This document shows positions 36,970 to 46,010 of a stretch of 64,000 nt of DNA, piece after piece. The position numbers and the translations under genes are program-made. The notes under the pieces are model-generated. The model made no database searches, was not told the DNA's origin, and saw only the letters and a program-made list of their open reading frames with translations. Within the stretch, counting starts at the first letter, position 1, and every line of letters starts with the position of its first letter. This stretch comes from Filifactor villosus (lineage in GTDB: Bacteria > Bacillota > Clostridia > Peptostreptococcales > Filifactoraceae), in assembly GCF_042652965.1 (NCBI RefSeq), contig NZ_JBHSHL010000007.1, positions 1 through 64,000 on the forward strand, given 5' to 3'.

Positions 36970-38772
36970 CTAGTTATCCAATTTTAACACGGCCATAAAG
37001 GCTTTTTGAGGAACCCCTACATTTCCGATTTGACGCATACGCTTCTTTCCTTCTTTTTGTTTTTCGAGCAGTTTCTTCTTACGAGAGATATCTCCTCCGT
37101 AACACTTGGCAAGTACGTCTTTTCGATAAGCACTCACGGTCTCACGAGCAATGACCTTCTGCCCTACCGCTGCTTGAATCGGTACCGGGAACTGATGGCG
37201 CGGGATCTCGTCCTTGAGCTTTTCACACATTCCCCTACCACGCGTATAGGCCGTTGTCTCATGAACGATAAAGGACAGCGCATCGACCTGCTCCTTATTG
37301 ATCAGGATATCGAGCTTTACAAGGTTGGAGATACGATACTCCTTAAATTCATAGTCCAAACTTCCATAGCCTTTGGTGCGTGATTTCAGTGCATCAAAGA
37401 AATCATAGATCACTTCATTGAGCGGCAGTTCATAGTGAATCATCACACGTTTTTCATCGAGGTATTCCATGTGTATCATAATCCCCCGTCTTTCCTGTGC
37501 CAACTCCATCACCTGACCGACGAAGTCCTTGGGCACGATGATATCCGCCTTTACGATCGGCTCTTCGATATGTCTGATCTCAGCTGCCGGAGGAAGATTC
37601 GTCGGGTTCTGGATCATTTCGACCGTTCCGTCGAGCTTAGTCACCCGATAGACGACCGAAGGTGCTGTCGTGACGATATCAAGATCGAATTCCCTCTCCA
37701 ATCTCTCCTGGATGATCTCCATATGCAGAAGCCCCAAGAAACCGCAACGAAAACCGAAGCCCAAGGCGACCGAGGTCTCCGCTTCAAACTCCAGAGCCGC
37801 ATCGTTGATCTGGAGCTTTTCAAGAGAATCTCTTACATTCTCGTACTTTTCTCCCTCTGCAGGATAGATACCGCAGTAAACCATCGGCGTTGCCTTCTTA
37901 TATCCCGGAAGATGTTCTTCGGTAGGGTTGGATGCCAAGGTTACGGTATCTCCCACACGACAGCTTCTGATATCCTTGATCGAAGCCGCAATATATCCTA
38001 CATCCCCGGCAGACAGTTTGTCCACCGCCATATGGTTCGGTGAGATGATTCCCGTCTCAACAACCTCAAACTTCTTTCCCGTATTCATCATCAGGATGTC
38101 ATCGCCCTTTTTGACCTCTCCGTCAAAAACTCTTACATAGGCGATTACTCCCTTATAACTGTCATAGTAAGAATCAAAAATCAAAGCTTTAAGCGGTTTT
38201 TCGTCTTCTCCCTTGGGTGCAGGGATTTTTTGAACGATCGCTTCCAGGACATCTTCTATATTCAATCCGTCTTTTGCCGATATCATAGGTGCATCGTGAG
38301 CCTCCAGACCGATGATGTCTTCAATCTCCTGCTTGATCTCATCGGGCCTTGCACTGGGGAGGTCGATCTTATTGATCACCGGAAGAATCTCAAGATTCTG
38401 ATCGAGTGCGAGATAGACGTTCGCCAAGGTCTGTGCTTCGACCCCCTGAGCGGCATCCACGACGAGGATGGCGCCCTCGCAGGCTGCCAAACTTCTCGAC
38501 ACCTCATAGTTGAAATCGACATGTCCGGGTGTATCAATCAGATTGAGATAGTACTCCTCTCCGTCCTTTGCACGGTAGACGAGTTTTATTGTTTGAAGTT
38601 TGATCGTGATTCCACGTTCTCTCTCGAGGTCCATATTGTCAAGCATTTGACTCTTGAGCTCCCTAAGCTCCACCAAACCTGTTTTTTCAATCAAACGGTC
38701 TGCCAGGGTAGACTTTCCGTGATCGATATGTGCAATAATACTAAAATTTCTGGTTCGTTGTTTCTTATCCAA
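36970..38772 (-). CDS. lepA: Elongation factor 4 (LepA), ribosome back-translocating GTPase
   Basis: The 600-residue translational GTPase has G1 AHIDHGKSTLADRL, G3 IDTPGHVDFNYEVS, G4 VINKIDLPSA, and the LepA-specific C-terminal domain (VIARETVSAYRKDVLAKCYGGDISRKKKLLEKQKEGKKRM). Complete. In many Clostridia gpr and spoIIP lie between rpsT and lepA; here lepA directly faces rpsT divergently. Confidence 0.97.
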   Translation of the reverse strand: MDKKQRTRNFSIIAHIDHGKSTLADRLIEKTGLVELRELKSQMLDNMDLERERGITIKLQTIKLVYRAKDGEEYYLNLIDTPGHVDFNYEVSRSLAACEGAILVVDAAQGVEAQTLANVYLALDQNLEILPVINKIDLPSARPDEIKQEIEDIIGLEAHDAPMISAKDGLNIEDVLEAIVQKIPAPKGEDEKPLKALIFDSYYDSYKGVIAYVRVFDGEVKKGDDILMMNTGKKFEVVETGIISPNHMAVDKLSAGDVGYIAASIKDIRSCRVGDTVTLASNPTEEHLPGYKKATPMVYCGIYPAEGEKYENVRDSLEKLQINDAALEFEAETSVALGFGFRCGFLGLLHMEIIQERLEREFDLDIVTTAPSVVYRVTKLDGTVEMIQNPTNLPPAAEIRHIEEPIVKADIIVPKDFVGQVMELAQERRGIMIHMEYLDEKRVMIHYELPLNEVIYDFFDALKSRTKGYGSLDYEFKEYRISNLVKLDILINKEQVDALSFIVHETTAYTRGRGMCEKLKDEIPRHQFPVPIQAAVGQKVIARETVSAYRKDVLAKCYGGDISRKKKLLEKQKEGKKRMRQIGNVGVPQKAFMAVLKLDN

Positions 38773-39011
38773 AAAAACTCCTCCTACGTTTTCTTCATCA
38801 TCCGATGTTCTCGATTTCTATACACACTCTGACAAAGATGGTTTTTTCTCTGTCTTTATAGTAAGGTCTTCCGAGATTTTTTTCAACAAGTTTTTTACAA
38901 AATAATTGATTTTTACATATTCCTATTATATAATAAATATTATTGTAAAACCAGCACTTATTATATGTGATAAAAGAGCGGAAAAATATTTTTCTTTTCC
39001 CATCTTTTTCA

Positions 39012-39040
39012 TTTACAATTGACGTTATCTTTGATACAAT
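39012..39040 (+). promoter_or_regulatory. Promoter of rpsT
   Basis: TTTACA (39012-39017) and TACAAT (39035-39040) with a 17-nt spacer, leaving a leader of about 40 nt before the GTG start. Confidence 0.7.
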
Positions 39041-39086
39041 GTTATCTGTTGACGTTACGTATATCAAATTTATAGGAGGTGAAACC

Positions 39087-39350
39087 GTGGCTAATATTAA
39101 GTCCGCTAAAAAAAGAATTTCTGTAACTGCTAAGAAAACAGCTATAAACAAGATGAGAAAATCTCAAATTAAAACCGCTATTCGTAGATTTGATGAGGCA
39201 ATTGCTGCAGGAGATATGGAAAAGGCAAACGAGACCTTCCGTTACGCGCAAAAGAAGATCTATCAAATCGCTTCCAAGGGAACCATCCACAAGAAAGCCG
39301 CTGACAGAAAGGTGTCCAAGCTGGCAAAAAAATTGAACGTTGCAAAATAA
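39087..39350 (+). CDS. rpsT: 30S ribosomal protein S20
   Basis: 87 residues, starting ANIKSAKKRISVTAKKT and ending with the basic SKLAKKLNVAK. Start is GTG at 39087, set by AGGAGGTGAAACC just ahead; a longer frame upstream has no ribosome binding site. S20 helps assemble 16S rRNA. A GTG or UUG start is common in rpsT and is involved in its autoregulation in E. coli. Confidence 0.96.
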   Translation: MANIKSAKKRISVTAKKTAINKMRKSQIKTAIRRFDEAIAAGDMEKANETFRYAQKKIYQIASKGTIHKKAADRKVSKLAKKLNVAK

Positions 39351-39395
39351 GCTATCGAAGTGAAGATAGAAATTTACTTATGATGTAAAATCAGA

Positions 39396-39421
39396 CCATA
39401 GGGGCTCACCTATGGTTTTTT
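39396..39421 (+). terminator. Rho-independent terminator of rpsT
   Basis: CCATAGG/CCTATGG stem with a 6-nt loop followed by TTTTTTG. Confidence 0.9.
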
Positions 39422-39520
39422 GCATTACGCACTATCCCTCGTCTGAACAGTGGAAGTATCGACCTTTACAAATACAAAACATCCCTTGGAACTCTATGGT
39501 TCACGACTTGCTTGTATCTC

Positions 39521-39633
39521 ATACTGTTTTTCAATAGAAGTGTGGATATATCTATTTTTCGATGACGAAAAACTATGTTGTCTTCTATGGGTCACAGATT
39601 TTTTATATTCACTATTCAAAAGAATAGTAGTAT
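39521..39633 (+). repeat. Family A MITE-like element, copy A8
   Basis: TACTGTTTTTCAATAGAAGTG at the left, AATAGTAGTA at the right, TCA on both flanks. A degraded A-like piece (TCTATGGTTCACGACTTG) lies just before it at 39440-39520. Confidence 0.85.
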
Positions 39634-39654
39634 CAAACATATTGTCGCATGTAA

Positions 39655-39692
39655 GAAAAAACGCAGTCTCTCAAAAAAAGAGCTGCGGTTTT
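39655..39692 (-). terminator. Terminator of the comEC-holA unit
   Basis: Minus strand CGCAGCTC...GAGAGACTGCG stem followed by TTTTTTC, downstream of holA. Confidence 0.75.
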
Positions 39693-39760
39693 TCTTCTGC
39701 TTCCGTTCGTTCTCCAAGCTCCTACATACATAGAAAGGAAGCGTCGCGCCTCTTATCGCG

Positions 39761-40789
39761 TTATCTGCAAAGTTCAAAGATAATGTACTCTCCCATCATA
39801 TCCTGTACAAGTCCACCCGACTTGAAACGCCGATCGAGTTCAAGAAGAGCGTTGAACTTTCGCAGGGCCCGTTCCTGTGTATAGTACTTTTTTAAATCCA
39901 AGGACTTTTTGAGTCGAAAAACATGCAGGTCCAATTCTTTTGCAATAGATGCTTGGGAATGTCCCCTCTTCAACATTCTGACAGCGTACAGATAGGAGGA
40001 CAGACTTGTCGTAACAAGGCTCAAAACAGTTAAAGGCAGCTTGGAGCTCCCATCCGTCCTCTTCAGCAACTCATACATCTCCAAGGCTCTTTTGCGATCT
40101 CCTGCCAAGAGAACATCGACGAAAGTAAAGAGCTCCGCCGTCCTTGTGTCTCCCACCAGAGTAACCATATCTTCCTCGGACATCCTGCCCTTCTCCTTGA
40201 GAAAGGCGATGAGTTTTTTGAGGTCGGCGTCCACATCATATAAATTCCTACGCAATTGTTTATCATAGTAACCGCTCAGCTCTTCATACCTTGCAATAAA
40301 CCCGTCTTCCATGGAGAGTCCTTCTCTCTCAAAGCGAGTTTCGATATGTTCATGAAATTCTTTCGGTTTGAGCTTGCTCAGTTCAAAGACCTCGCTCATC
40401 TCGCAAAGTCTTTTGTAGATATTGTTCTTCCTATTCTCCGCTTCAACGTTCACTACAAGATAAGTGCTCGGATCAAGAGCTTCGACCACTCTCAGGAACT
40501 CTTCCAGCTCCTTCTTCGTCCATAGACTTTTGCTCGTCTCCCGCGTGATAAAAGAAGGAAAGTAGATGATCTTAAGTGCATCCATCATAGGAACGGATTC
40601 GATCTGTGACAGAGCCGTGAGATAGTCCGTCTTGTCCTGAGTTAAAGTTATAAAATTAAAGTCGGCAAAAGAAGGTTCGAGATAGGATTTGAGAAGAGCG
40701 AGAAACTCATCAGCCAAATACTGTTCTTCTCCAAAAAAAACATATTTTTTTATGCTATCCGACTTCTTTTTCAATTCTTTGAATGTCAT
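39761..40789 (-). CDS. holA: DNA polymerase III delta subunit
   Basis: The 342-residue clamp-loader subunit opens the beta clamp. Features: FFGEEQYLADEFL at the N-terminus, IIYFPSF, FELSKLKPKE, and the C-terminal helical collar domain (LKKYYTQERALRKFNALLELD). Full length. It overlaps the comEC stop region by 35 nt, the conserved comEC-holA arrangement. Confidence 0.92.
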   Translation of the reverse strand: MTFKELKKKSDSIKKYVFFGEEQYLADEFLALLKSYLEPSFADFNFITLTQDKTDYLTALSQIESVPMMDALKIIYFPSFITRETSKSLWTKKELEEFLRVVEALDPSTYLVVNVEAENRKNNIYKRLCEMSEVFELSKLKPKEFHEHIETRFEREGLSMEDGFIARYEELSGYYDKQLRRNLYDVDADLKKLIAFLKEKGRMSEEDMVTLVGDTRTAELFTFVDVLLAGDRKRALEMYELLKRTDGSSKLPLTVLSLVTTSLSSYLYAVRMLKRGHSQASIAKELDLHVFRLKKSLDLKKYYTQERALRKFNALLELDRRFKSGGLVQDMMGEYIIFELCR

Positions 40790-42083
40790 AGAAATTCTCC
40801 TTGATCATCTTCTTCTCGCTGTTGATATACCAGACGATACAAACCCCATAATAAAAAAACATAAAAACGGCGGGTACCTCCTGTATCTCCAGATAAGAAC
40901 AGGGAAGACAGACTAGGCATGCGATCCCCTTATTCATCAGATCTGTCAACAGGTTTACACCCCAAACGAGAATATCTGTAAGAAACAAGCCCGCAGGCAG
41001 GAGCATGGAAACCAAAAAAAGGGTCATGCTCAAACTTATCAAAGGAAGAACAAAGAGGTTGCTCACTGCCGAGAGAAGAGGTACGATCTGAAAATGATAT
41101 GCCGCCAAAGGCAGACTTAAGATCAACGGAGATATGCTCAGAACAAGCGTTGAACCGACTGACTTGCACCCTTTCTTTAAGCGTTTGTCTTTCAAAAGGC
41201 TCACCCAACCTTCCAGACAAGCCTCCATCCTTCCTTGGAAAAGAGCAATGGACAAGACACTTAAAAAAGATAACTGAAAACCTACATCCAAAATGCTCAA
41301 AGGATGTAAGAGCAAGATCCCGGCACACATAATACAGAGAGCGGAGATCAAATCGTATCTCCTGTGAAATAAAAAGGAAAGGTAGTACAGAAGGTAGAAC
41401 CCCACCGCTCTGACAATCGAAGGACGAAGTCCTGTCAACAGGGCATAGACCGTCAAAATAAAGCAGATCATCGTCGTTCTCTTCCTCAAAGACAGGGGAA
41501 GGAGCAAGACTTGAAGAAACATCGCAAGAATCCCTACATGAAAGCCCGACAAGGCCAAAACATGGCTTAGACCCGCTCTTGCAAAGTCTTCCCTCACCTC
41601 CCTCGGAAATTCAGTTCTGTCTCCGTAGAGAAGAGCCTTCCAAAGATAGGAAGTCGATCGAAACCTCTCTTCGATCCTCCTCTGTAGATAACCGAGAACC
41701 TTTGCCCTGTAACGATAGAACAATTTGACTTCATCGGTCTTTTGAATTATCGGTTTTTTCACTGTGTAAAACAGTCCTTGTGACAGAAGATATCTGCGAT
41801 AAAACGCGCTCTCTTGCTCGGTCGCAGGAATAAAGTCTCCTCTTAGAACAAAAACATCCCCTTCACGCAAATCTGAGACGGAGGTCTCCACAATGATTCT
41901 CCGCCCTCTTATCCTTGTTTTACCAAAGCGTTCTTCAACTCTTACAACAGTATCTCTCAATTCTTGAGTCGGACCGACCTCTTCAATCTGCAAAGTGGAT
42001 GTCAATATCAGGGAGAACAGAATACTCGCAAGTGCCAAAATCATAGTCGGTCGTCTCAAAAACCAAGTTCTATACGTAATCAT
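40755..42083 (-). CDS. comEC: ComEC/Rec2-type competence channel protein lacking the metallo-beta-lactamase domain
   Basis: About 442 residues with 8 or more membrane helices and the ComEC core motifs: LLYGDRTEFPREVREDFARAGLSHVLALSGFHVGI region and LRPSIVRAVGFYLLY. An N-terminal OB-like segment (REGDVFVLRGDFIPATEQE) is present. Typical ComEC proteins are 700-800 residues and end in a metallo-beta-lactamase domain; this one stops after the membrane domain. A ComEC-type beta-lactamase domain is encoded separately as a lipoprotein at 44846. The start is uncertain; I used the ATG at 42083, which overlaps the previous gene by 14 nt, without a clear ribosome binding site. Confidence 0.85.
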   Translation of the reverse strand: MITYRTWFLRRPTMILALASILFSLILTSTLQIEEVGPTQELRDTVVRVEERFGKTRIRGRRIIVETSVSDLREGDVFVLRGDFIPATEQESAFYRRYLLSQGLFYTVKKPIIQKTDEVKLFYRYRAKVLGYLQRRIEERFRSTSYLWKALLYGDRTEFPREVREDFARAGLSHVLALSGFHVGILAMFLQVLLLPLSLRKRTTMICFILTVYALLTGLRPSIVRAVGFYLLYYLSFLFHRRYDLISALCIMCAGILLLHPLSILDVGFQLSFLSVLSIALFQGRMEACLEGWVSLLKDKRLKKGCKSVGSTLVLSISPLILSLPLAAYHFQIVPLLSAVSNLFVLPLISLSMTLFLVSMLLPAGLFLTDILVWGVNLLTDLMNKGIACLVCLPCSYLEIQEVPAVFMFFYYGVCIVWYINSEKKMIKENFYDIQRIEKEVG

Positions 42084-43227
42084 TGCTGTAGTTTTCGTCC
42101 AAGAAATCGTCTTGGAGAAACACAAAACTCTTCCGCCTGAATTCAAGCAAAGACGAAGATTCCAACTCTTCCAAAGTTGCCTGCCTCATCACAAGCAGGG
42201 TCAGTGCCTCAATACTCATACAGACATCCCAATCCTCATGCCCATCCAACCTTTGAATCCCATCCTTTTTACAAAGATAGGATCCGGAATTTTCTTTGAT
42301 CATCTCATCCTCGATCCTTATTACAACATCGACAGAAAACTTCAGATGATCCCTTAAACAGTTTTGTGCATGTAAGACTCTGCTCATCATAAAGGGACGA
42401 ATCTTGTGCTCGATTTGGTTGTCGAACTCAATCCCGAGTTGAAACCTTCTGGCATCCACAGGCTGAACGATCGCTTCCGAACATTGAGTCTGGTGCTGAT
42501 ATAGAAAGGTCATCAGCCTATTGATACAGTCCGTATCGAAAGCTACCAGCTCCTGAACCAAGGCCATATCCTTCTCATACTCGTCAAAAAAGAAAAAATA
42601 CCCTACCTTCTCTCCCTCACGTACAAAAAAGTAGACTGTTCCTCCTTCACGCTCCGCCTCATCCAAGCGGACGGCGAAGTCTTCCTGCGTCCTATCCACA
42701 TAGGCATACTTGCTCCTCATCGCTTTTTCATAGAGAGTACAAAGCGCTTCGGTATCTTCTTTCCTCGTAAAAACCGCCTTCTTCAGTAACAAAGGCGACT
42801 TTCGCCCGACTCTTCCCTTGACGCTCGTAAGAAAAGAATCTTGAAAAAAGGTGTTAATGAATCCATATCTTCGATAAATGGAGGTGTCGATCGGCATAAG
42901 AAGAACCAGATCTTCTCCCTTTTCGTACAGGATAGAAAGTGTCCGTTTCAAAAGGGCGGAAGAATACCCTTCCCCTCTGTACTGCGGCTCTACGCTGACC
43001 GCAACAATATAACTTACCTTTTTTCGAGATCCTCCCATGCACAGGATGTAAGGATTGGTTAAAAGCGTGGCAACAAGTTCTCCTTCTACCGTCAAAACAA
43101 GATTGTTCTCCTGCCTGTAACGTTTCTCGAAGTAATAATCCAAGTACTGCGGCGTGTCCGAGAACGAATACTTCCACAGCTTCTTTACCCGCTCTTGTTC
43201 CTCTACAGTTGCAATACGAATATCCAT
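42070..43227 (-). CDS. Eis-like GNAT N-acetyltransferase
   Basis: The 385-residue protein has a GNAT fold at about 1-150 with the acetyl-CoA loop VSVEPQYRGEGYSSALLKR. A second acyltransferase-like segment and a C-terminal sterol-carrier-like region (QNCLRDHLKFSVDVVIRI onwards) follow. This three-part layout matches the Eis family, which acetylates amines such as aminoglycosides or protein lysines. The substrate here is unknown. GGAGAAGG lies before the ATG. It sits between a DUF2156-like gene and comEC, probably in one unit. Confidence 0.82.
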   Translation of the reverse strand: MDIRIATVEEQERVKKLWKYSFSDTPQYLDYYFEKRYRQENNLVLTVEGELVATLLTNPYILCMGGSRKKVSYIVAVSVEPQYRGEGYSSALLKRTLSILYEKGEDLVLLMPIDTSIYRRYGFINTFFQDSFLTSVKGRVGRKSPLLLKKAVFTRKEDTEALCTLYEKAMRSKYAYVDRTQEDFAVRLDEAEREGGTVYFFVREGEKVGYFFFFDEYEKDMALVQELVAFDTDCINRLMTFLYQHQTQCSEAIVQPVDARRFQLGIEFDNQIEHKIRPFMMSRVLHAQNCLRDHLKFSVDVVIRIEDEMIKENSGSYLCKKDGIQRLDGHEDWDVCMSIEALTLLVMRQATLEELESSSLLEFRRKSFVFLQDDFLDENYSNDYV

Positions 43228-43238
43228 GTCCTTCTCCT

Positions 43239-44135
43239 TTAGTTTTCCAAACCCGCCTGCTTTACATAATACTTCTCAACCATCTTTAGCGGCTTGTAGG
43301 ACAGCTTTGCCTTTCTCAAACCTTCAAGTCCCAGGTCCTCTTCCCGATTGACAAACAGTACCTCCGGAAACTCATTGCGCAAAAACAATACACTCATAGC
43401 TACATAGAGCCCCCGAATCTCAGGGTTTGCCTTCTCCACATGGATCAATGCCGTATCCGGATTGAGATAATCTCCTATGGTAAAGGCTTCCAAACGCCCA
43501 TCGACATAGATCCCTCCGACTCGAAGATCCGGCAGAAACTTGTAATTGGCAAAGATCTTGGGAAGGGCAAGACGTTCACTGATGATGTTCTCATCGCGTT
43601 CTCTTGTCTGCGCCCAGCGCTCTTCGATGTCGATACACTGATGGAATTCCGAAGGTGTAAGCAATTTGTACTCAAATCTTCCGCCGTATTCCTTCAAAAA
43701 AGCATTGAGATGGTTCTTCTTGGAATGAAGTTTTCTTCCCGAAAGAGTCCTCATCTTTTCGCCTTCGTAGAAGTAATCCCACGCATCTCGACTGTTGATG
43801 TACTCCATAGTATCCGCGTACCTTCGCTCCAAATACTCCTTGATCTCCTGCGTAACCGCACGAAAGCGAAGCGGCATATCCAGTTGCGAAAAGATTGCTT
43901 CCCCATACTCAAAAGCCTGATCGAGATACTTCATCTCACACAAGGGATTGATCATAAAGATATGTCCCTCGTACTCTCCGAAAATCAGTGCAAACTCATC
44001 CTTGCAGAGATAGCGAAAACCATAGGACTGCTGCCACATATACATCGTTGTAAAACTGTATTCACAAGCCTCATAACCCACCTTTTCAAAAAAAGGCACC
44101 AGGCAGTCTACCGAATCTATATTGATCGGTTTCAT
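43239..44135 (-). CDS. DUF2156 (phosphatidylglycerol lysyltransferase C-terminal-like) protein
   Basis: About 298 residues of tandem GNAT-like folds: FRYLCKDEFALIFGEYEGH near the start, LSGRKLHSKKNHLNAF in the middle, and ALIHVEKANPEIRGLYVAM with VNREEDLGLEGLRKAKLSY at the end. This is the soluble relative of MprF's catalytic domain, found in many Firmicutes; likely an aminoacyl or acyl transferase, substrate unknown. I place the start at 44135 (MKPINIDS) because homologues begin there, but no ribosome binding site is close; a non-ATG start after GGGGGAG at about 44170 is possible. It lies 11 bp before the Eis-like gene. Confidence 0.8.
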   Translation of the reverse strand: MKPINIDSVDCLVPFFEKVGYEACEYSFTTMYMWQQSYGFRYLCKDEFALIFGEYEGHIFMINPLCEMKYLDQAFEYGEAIFSQLDMPLRFRAVTQEIKEYLERRYADTMEYINSRDAWDYFYEGEKMRTLSGRKLHSKKNHLNAFLKEYGGRFEYKLLTPSEFHQCIDIEERWAQTRERDENIISERLALPKIFANYKFLPDLRVGGIYVDGRLEAFTIGDYLNPDTALIHVEKANPEIRGLYVAMSVLFLRNEFPEVLFVNREEDLGLEGLRKAKLSYKPLKMVEKYYVKQAGLEN

Positions 44136-44492
44136 TTCCGGTATAGTGTCTAAAATACTGATAAAAATCTCCCCCTTTACCCTTCCATTATACCCTATTT
44201 TTTGTAAAAAAACATTTTTGTTGCCAAACAAAGTCCTGATAAGGAGTTTGAAAAAATTCTGTAATGCTTAGAAAAATCCTTCCCCCGCCTGACTACACAA
44301 AGGTTTTTTACCCCCTGATCTCCATGTTTTTTCTATTCTTTACATTCCCTCTTTTAACACTATCCTGCTCCAAGAGTTTTATGCTATACTTTTACTGAGG
44401 TTTTCCGCTTTTTGTATACCGAACTCCGGTAGAAAGATAAGTCGGGGCAGCTCAAAGCACGGCCACGATCTTCTGTCGTAGTCTGACTGTTT

Positions 44493-44606
44493 ATACTATT
44501 CTCCAATAGAAGTATGGATCTATCTATTTGTTGACTGCGAAAAATTGTTCTATCTTCTTATTGTTCACAAATCGTTTATATCCACAACTCAAAAGAATAA
44601 TAGTAT
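44493..44606 (+). repeat. Family A MITE-like element, copy A9
   Basis: TACTATTCTCCAATAGAAGT at the left, TTTATATCCACAACTC and AATAGTA at the right. Directly joined to B5. Confidence 0.88.
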
Positions 44607-44691
44607 AAAATGTCAGGCAAACAGAATATATCTTTACCGGAAACGTTTGAAATTCAAACTCCACGACCGGACAATTCTAATAGATACTAGT
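44602..44691 (+). repeat. Family B MITE-like element, copy B5 (left end missing)
   Basis: AAAATGTCAGGCAAACAGAA, TTTACCGGAAACGTTTG and CACGACCGGACAATTCTAAT follow A9 without a gap; B's own left terminus is absent. Confidence 0.7.
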
Positions 44692-44845
44692 GTCCTGACA
44701 TATTGATATTTAGCTTTATTTCTTATCTCGGTTATAAACCGAAAGAATTCATATCAAAGTCGAAATTACCGTGAATTTCAACGTGCCGCTACACTAGTGT
44801 TAAAAAAGAAAACGATATGAACACCGATACCGCGAAAGGAGAATT

Positions 44846-45721
44846 ATGAAAAAAATCTGCCTTCTTCTTCTCATCCTTCTATGCTTCCTTGCAGGATGTC
44901 AAGATCTACATATCCCATCGTTCAAGACTTCTTCCGGAATGCTTGAACTGCACAGCATCGACGTCGGTCAAGGCGACAGCACTCTGATCCTCTCCCCGGG
45001 CGGAAGGACCATGCTGATCGATGCGGGAGACAATGCTCACGCAGATGAGGTCGTTTCCTACCTCAAAACGAAGGGGATCTCTCACATCGATATCCTTATC
45101 GGGTCCCATCCCGATGCAGATCATATCGGCGGCATCGATGCCGTCATCGACGAGTTTCCCGTCGGAACCTTTTTTATGAGTTCTCACAAAAGCAAGAGCA
45201 AAAGCTACAGAGACGTTCTGCGAGCCGCAAAAGAAAAAGACCTTCCCATCCAAACCGTCGTTGCGGGAATGAAGATCGACTTTGATAAAGAGATAGAGGC
45301 CTTCTTCCTTTCTCCCTTCGATCACGCCTATATGAGCAGCAACCAGTTTTCAGCAGTGACCTACCTCCGCTACAAGAAGAACCGCTTTCTCCTTATGGGA
45401 GATGCCGAGGCTGTCAATGAAGAGGAGATTCTGAAGCATTATCCCGATCTCCGCTGCGACTACTTGAAGATCGGCCACCACGGGAGCAAGCACTCGACCA
45501 CCGACATCTTTTTGAGAACCGTTCGTCCGCGGGTCGCCATCATCTCCTGTGGATACAAAAACTCCTTTTTCCATCCTCACAAGCGGGTGATGGAGCTCTT
45601 GAAAAAGAACGGGATCCTTGTATATCGCACCGACGAACAAAAAGATCTTATCTTCTTCAGCGACGGGATCGATCTCTACACCGACATGCCCTCCCCGGGA
45701 AGTTACAACTATCCCAAGTAA
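44846..45721 (+). CDS. ComEC-type metallo-beta-lactamase-fold lipoprotein
   Basis: The 291-residue lipoprotein (lipobox FLAGC, Cys18) carries the metal-binding motifs of the ComEC/Rec2 C-terminal domain: DVGQGDSTLI, MLIDAGDN, GSHPDADHIGG, LMGDAEAVNEEE and LKIGHHGSKHST. In ComEC this domain is proposed to be the nuclease that degrades one DNA strand during uptake. A secreted, lipid-anchored free version could serve the truncated ComEC 2.7 kb away or be an independent surface phosphodiesterase. GAAAGGAGAATT precedes the start. Transcribed alone. Confidence 0.88.
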   Translation: MKKICLLLLILLCFLAGCQDLHIPSFKTSSGMLELHSIDVGQGDSTLILSPGGRTMLIDAGDNAHADEVVSYLKTKGISHIDILIGSHPDADHIGGIDAVIDEFPVGTFFMSSHKSKSKSYRDVLRAAKEKDLPIQTVVAGMKIDFDKEIEAFFLSPFDHAYMSSNQFSAVTYLRYKKNRFLLMGDAEAVNEEEILKHYPDLRCDYLKIGHHGSKHSTTDIFLRTVRPRVAIISCGYKNSFFHPHKRVMELLKKNGILVYRTDEQKDLIFFSDGIDLYTDMPSPGSYNYPK

Positions 45722-45744
45722 GCACTGAACACCGTCATTCGTCG

Positions 45745-45840
45745 CAGTATTGCCATCAACGATCTGCACTCTGTAGAAGATGAAATGAACTTTCGTAGTC
45801 GCAAAACGGATATAACTACATTTCTATAGGAGCATATATG
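45745..45840 (-). repeat. Family A element, copy A10 (degraded)
   Basis: ATCAACGATCTGCACTCTGT and CAAAACGGATATAACTACAT match the reverse A layout; both termini have decayed. Nothing else is seen between 45722 and 46010. Confidence 0.6.
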
Positions 45841-46010
45841 AGGTAGGACCCATACCTCAAAAAAATAGTGCGGAGAGAGTTTTGTATGAAAAATAAAATT
45901 TGGAAGGCCTATAGTTCATAATCTTTTCACGATCGCTATACCGACGGCAAAAAGCGAGGATGCTTTCATACAGCCTTGGCTCTCCAAACGATCCTTGTAG
46001 AAAAATACGC

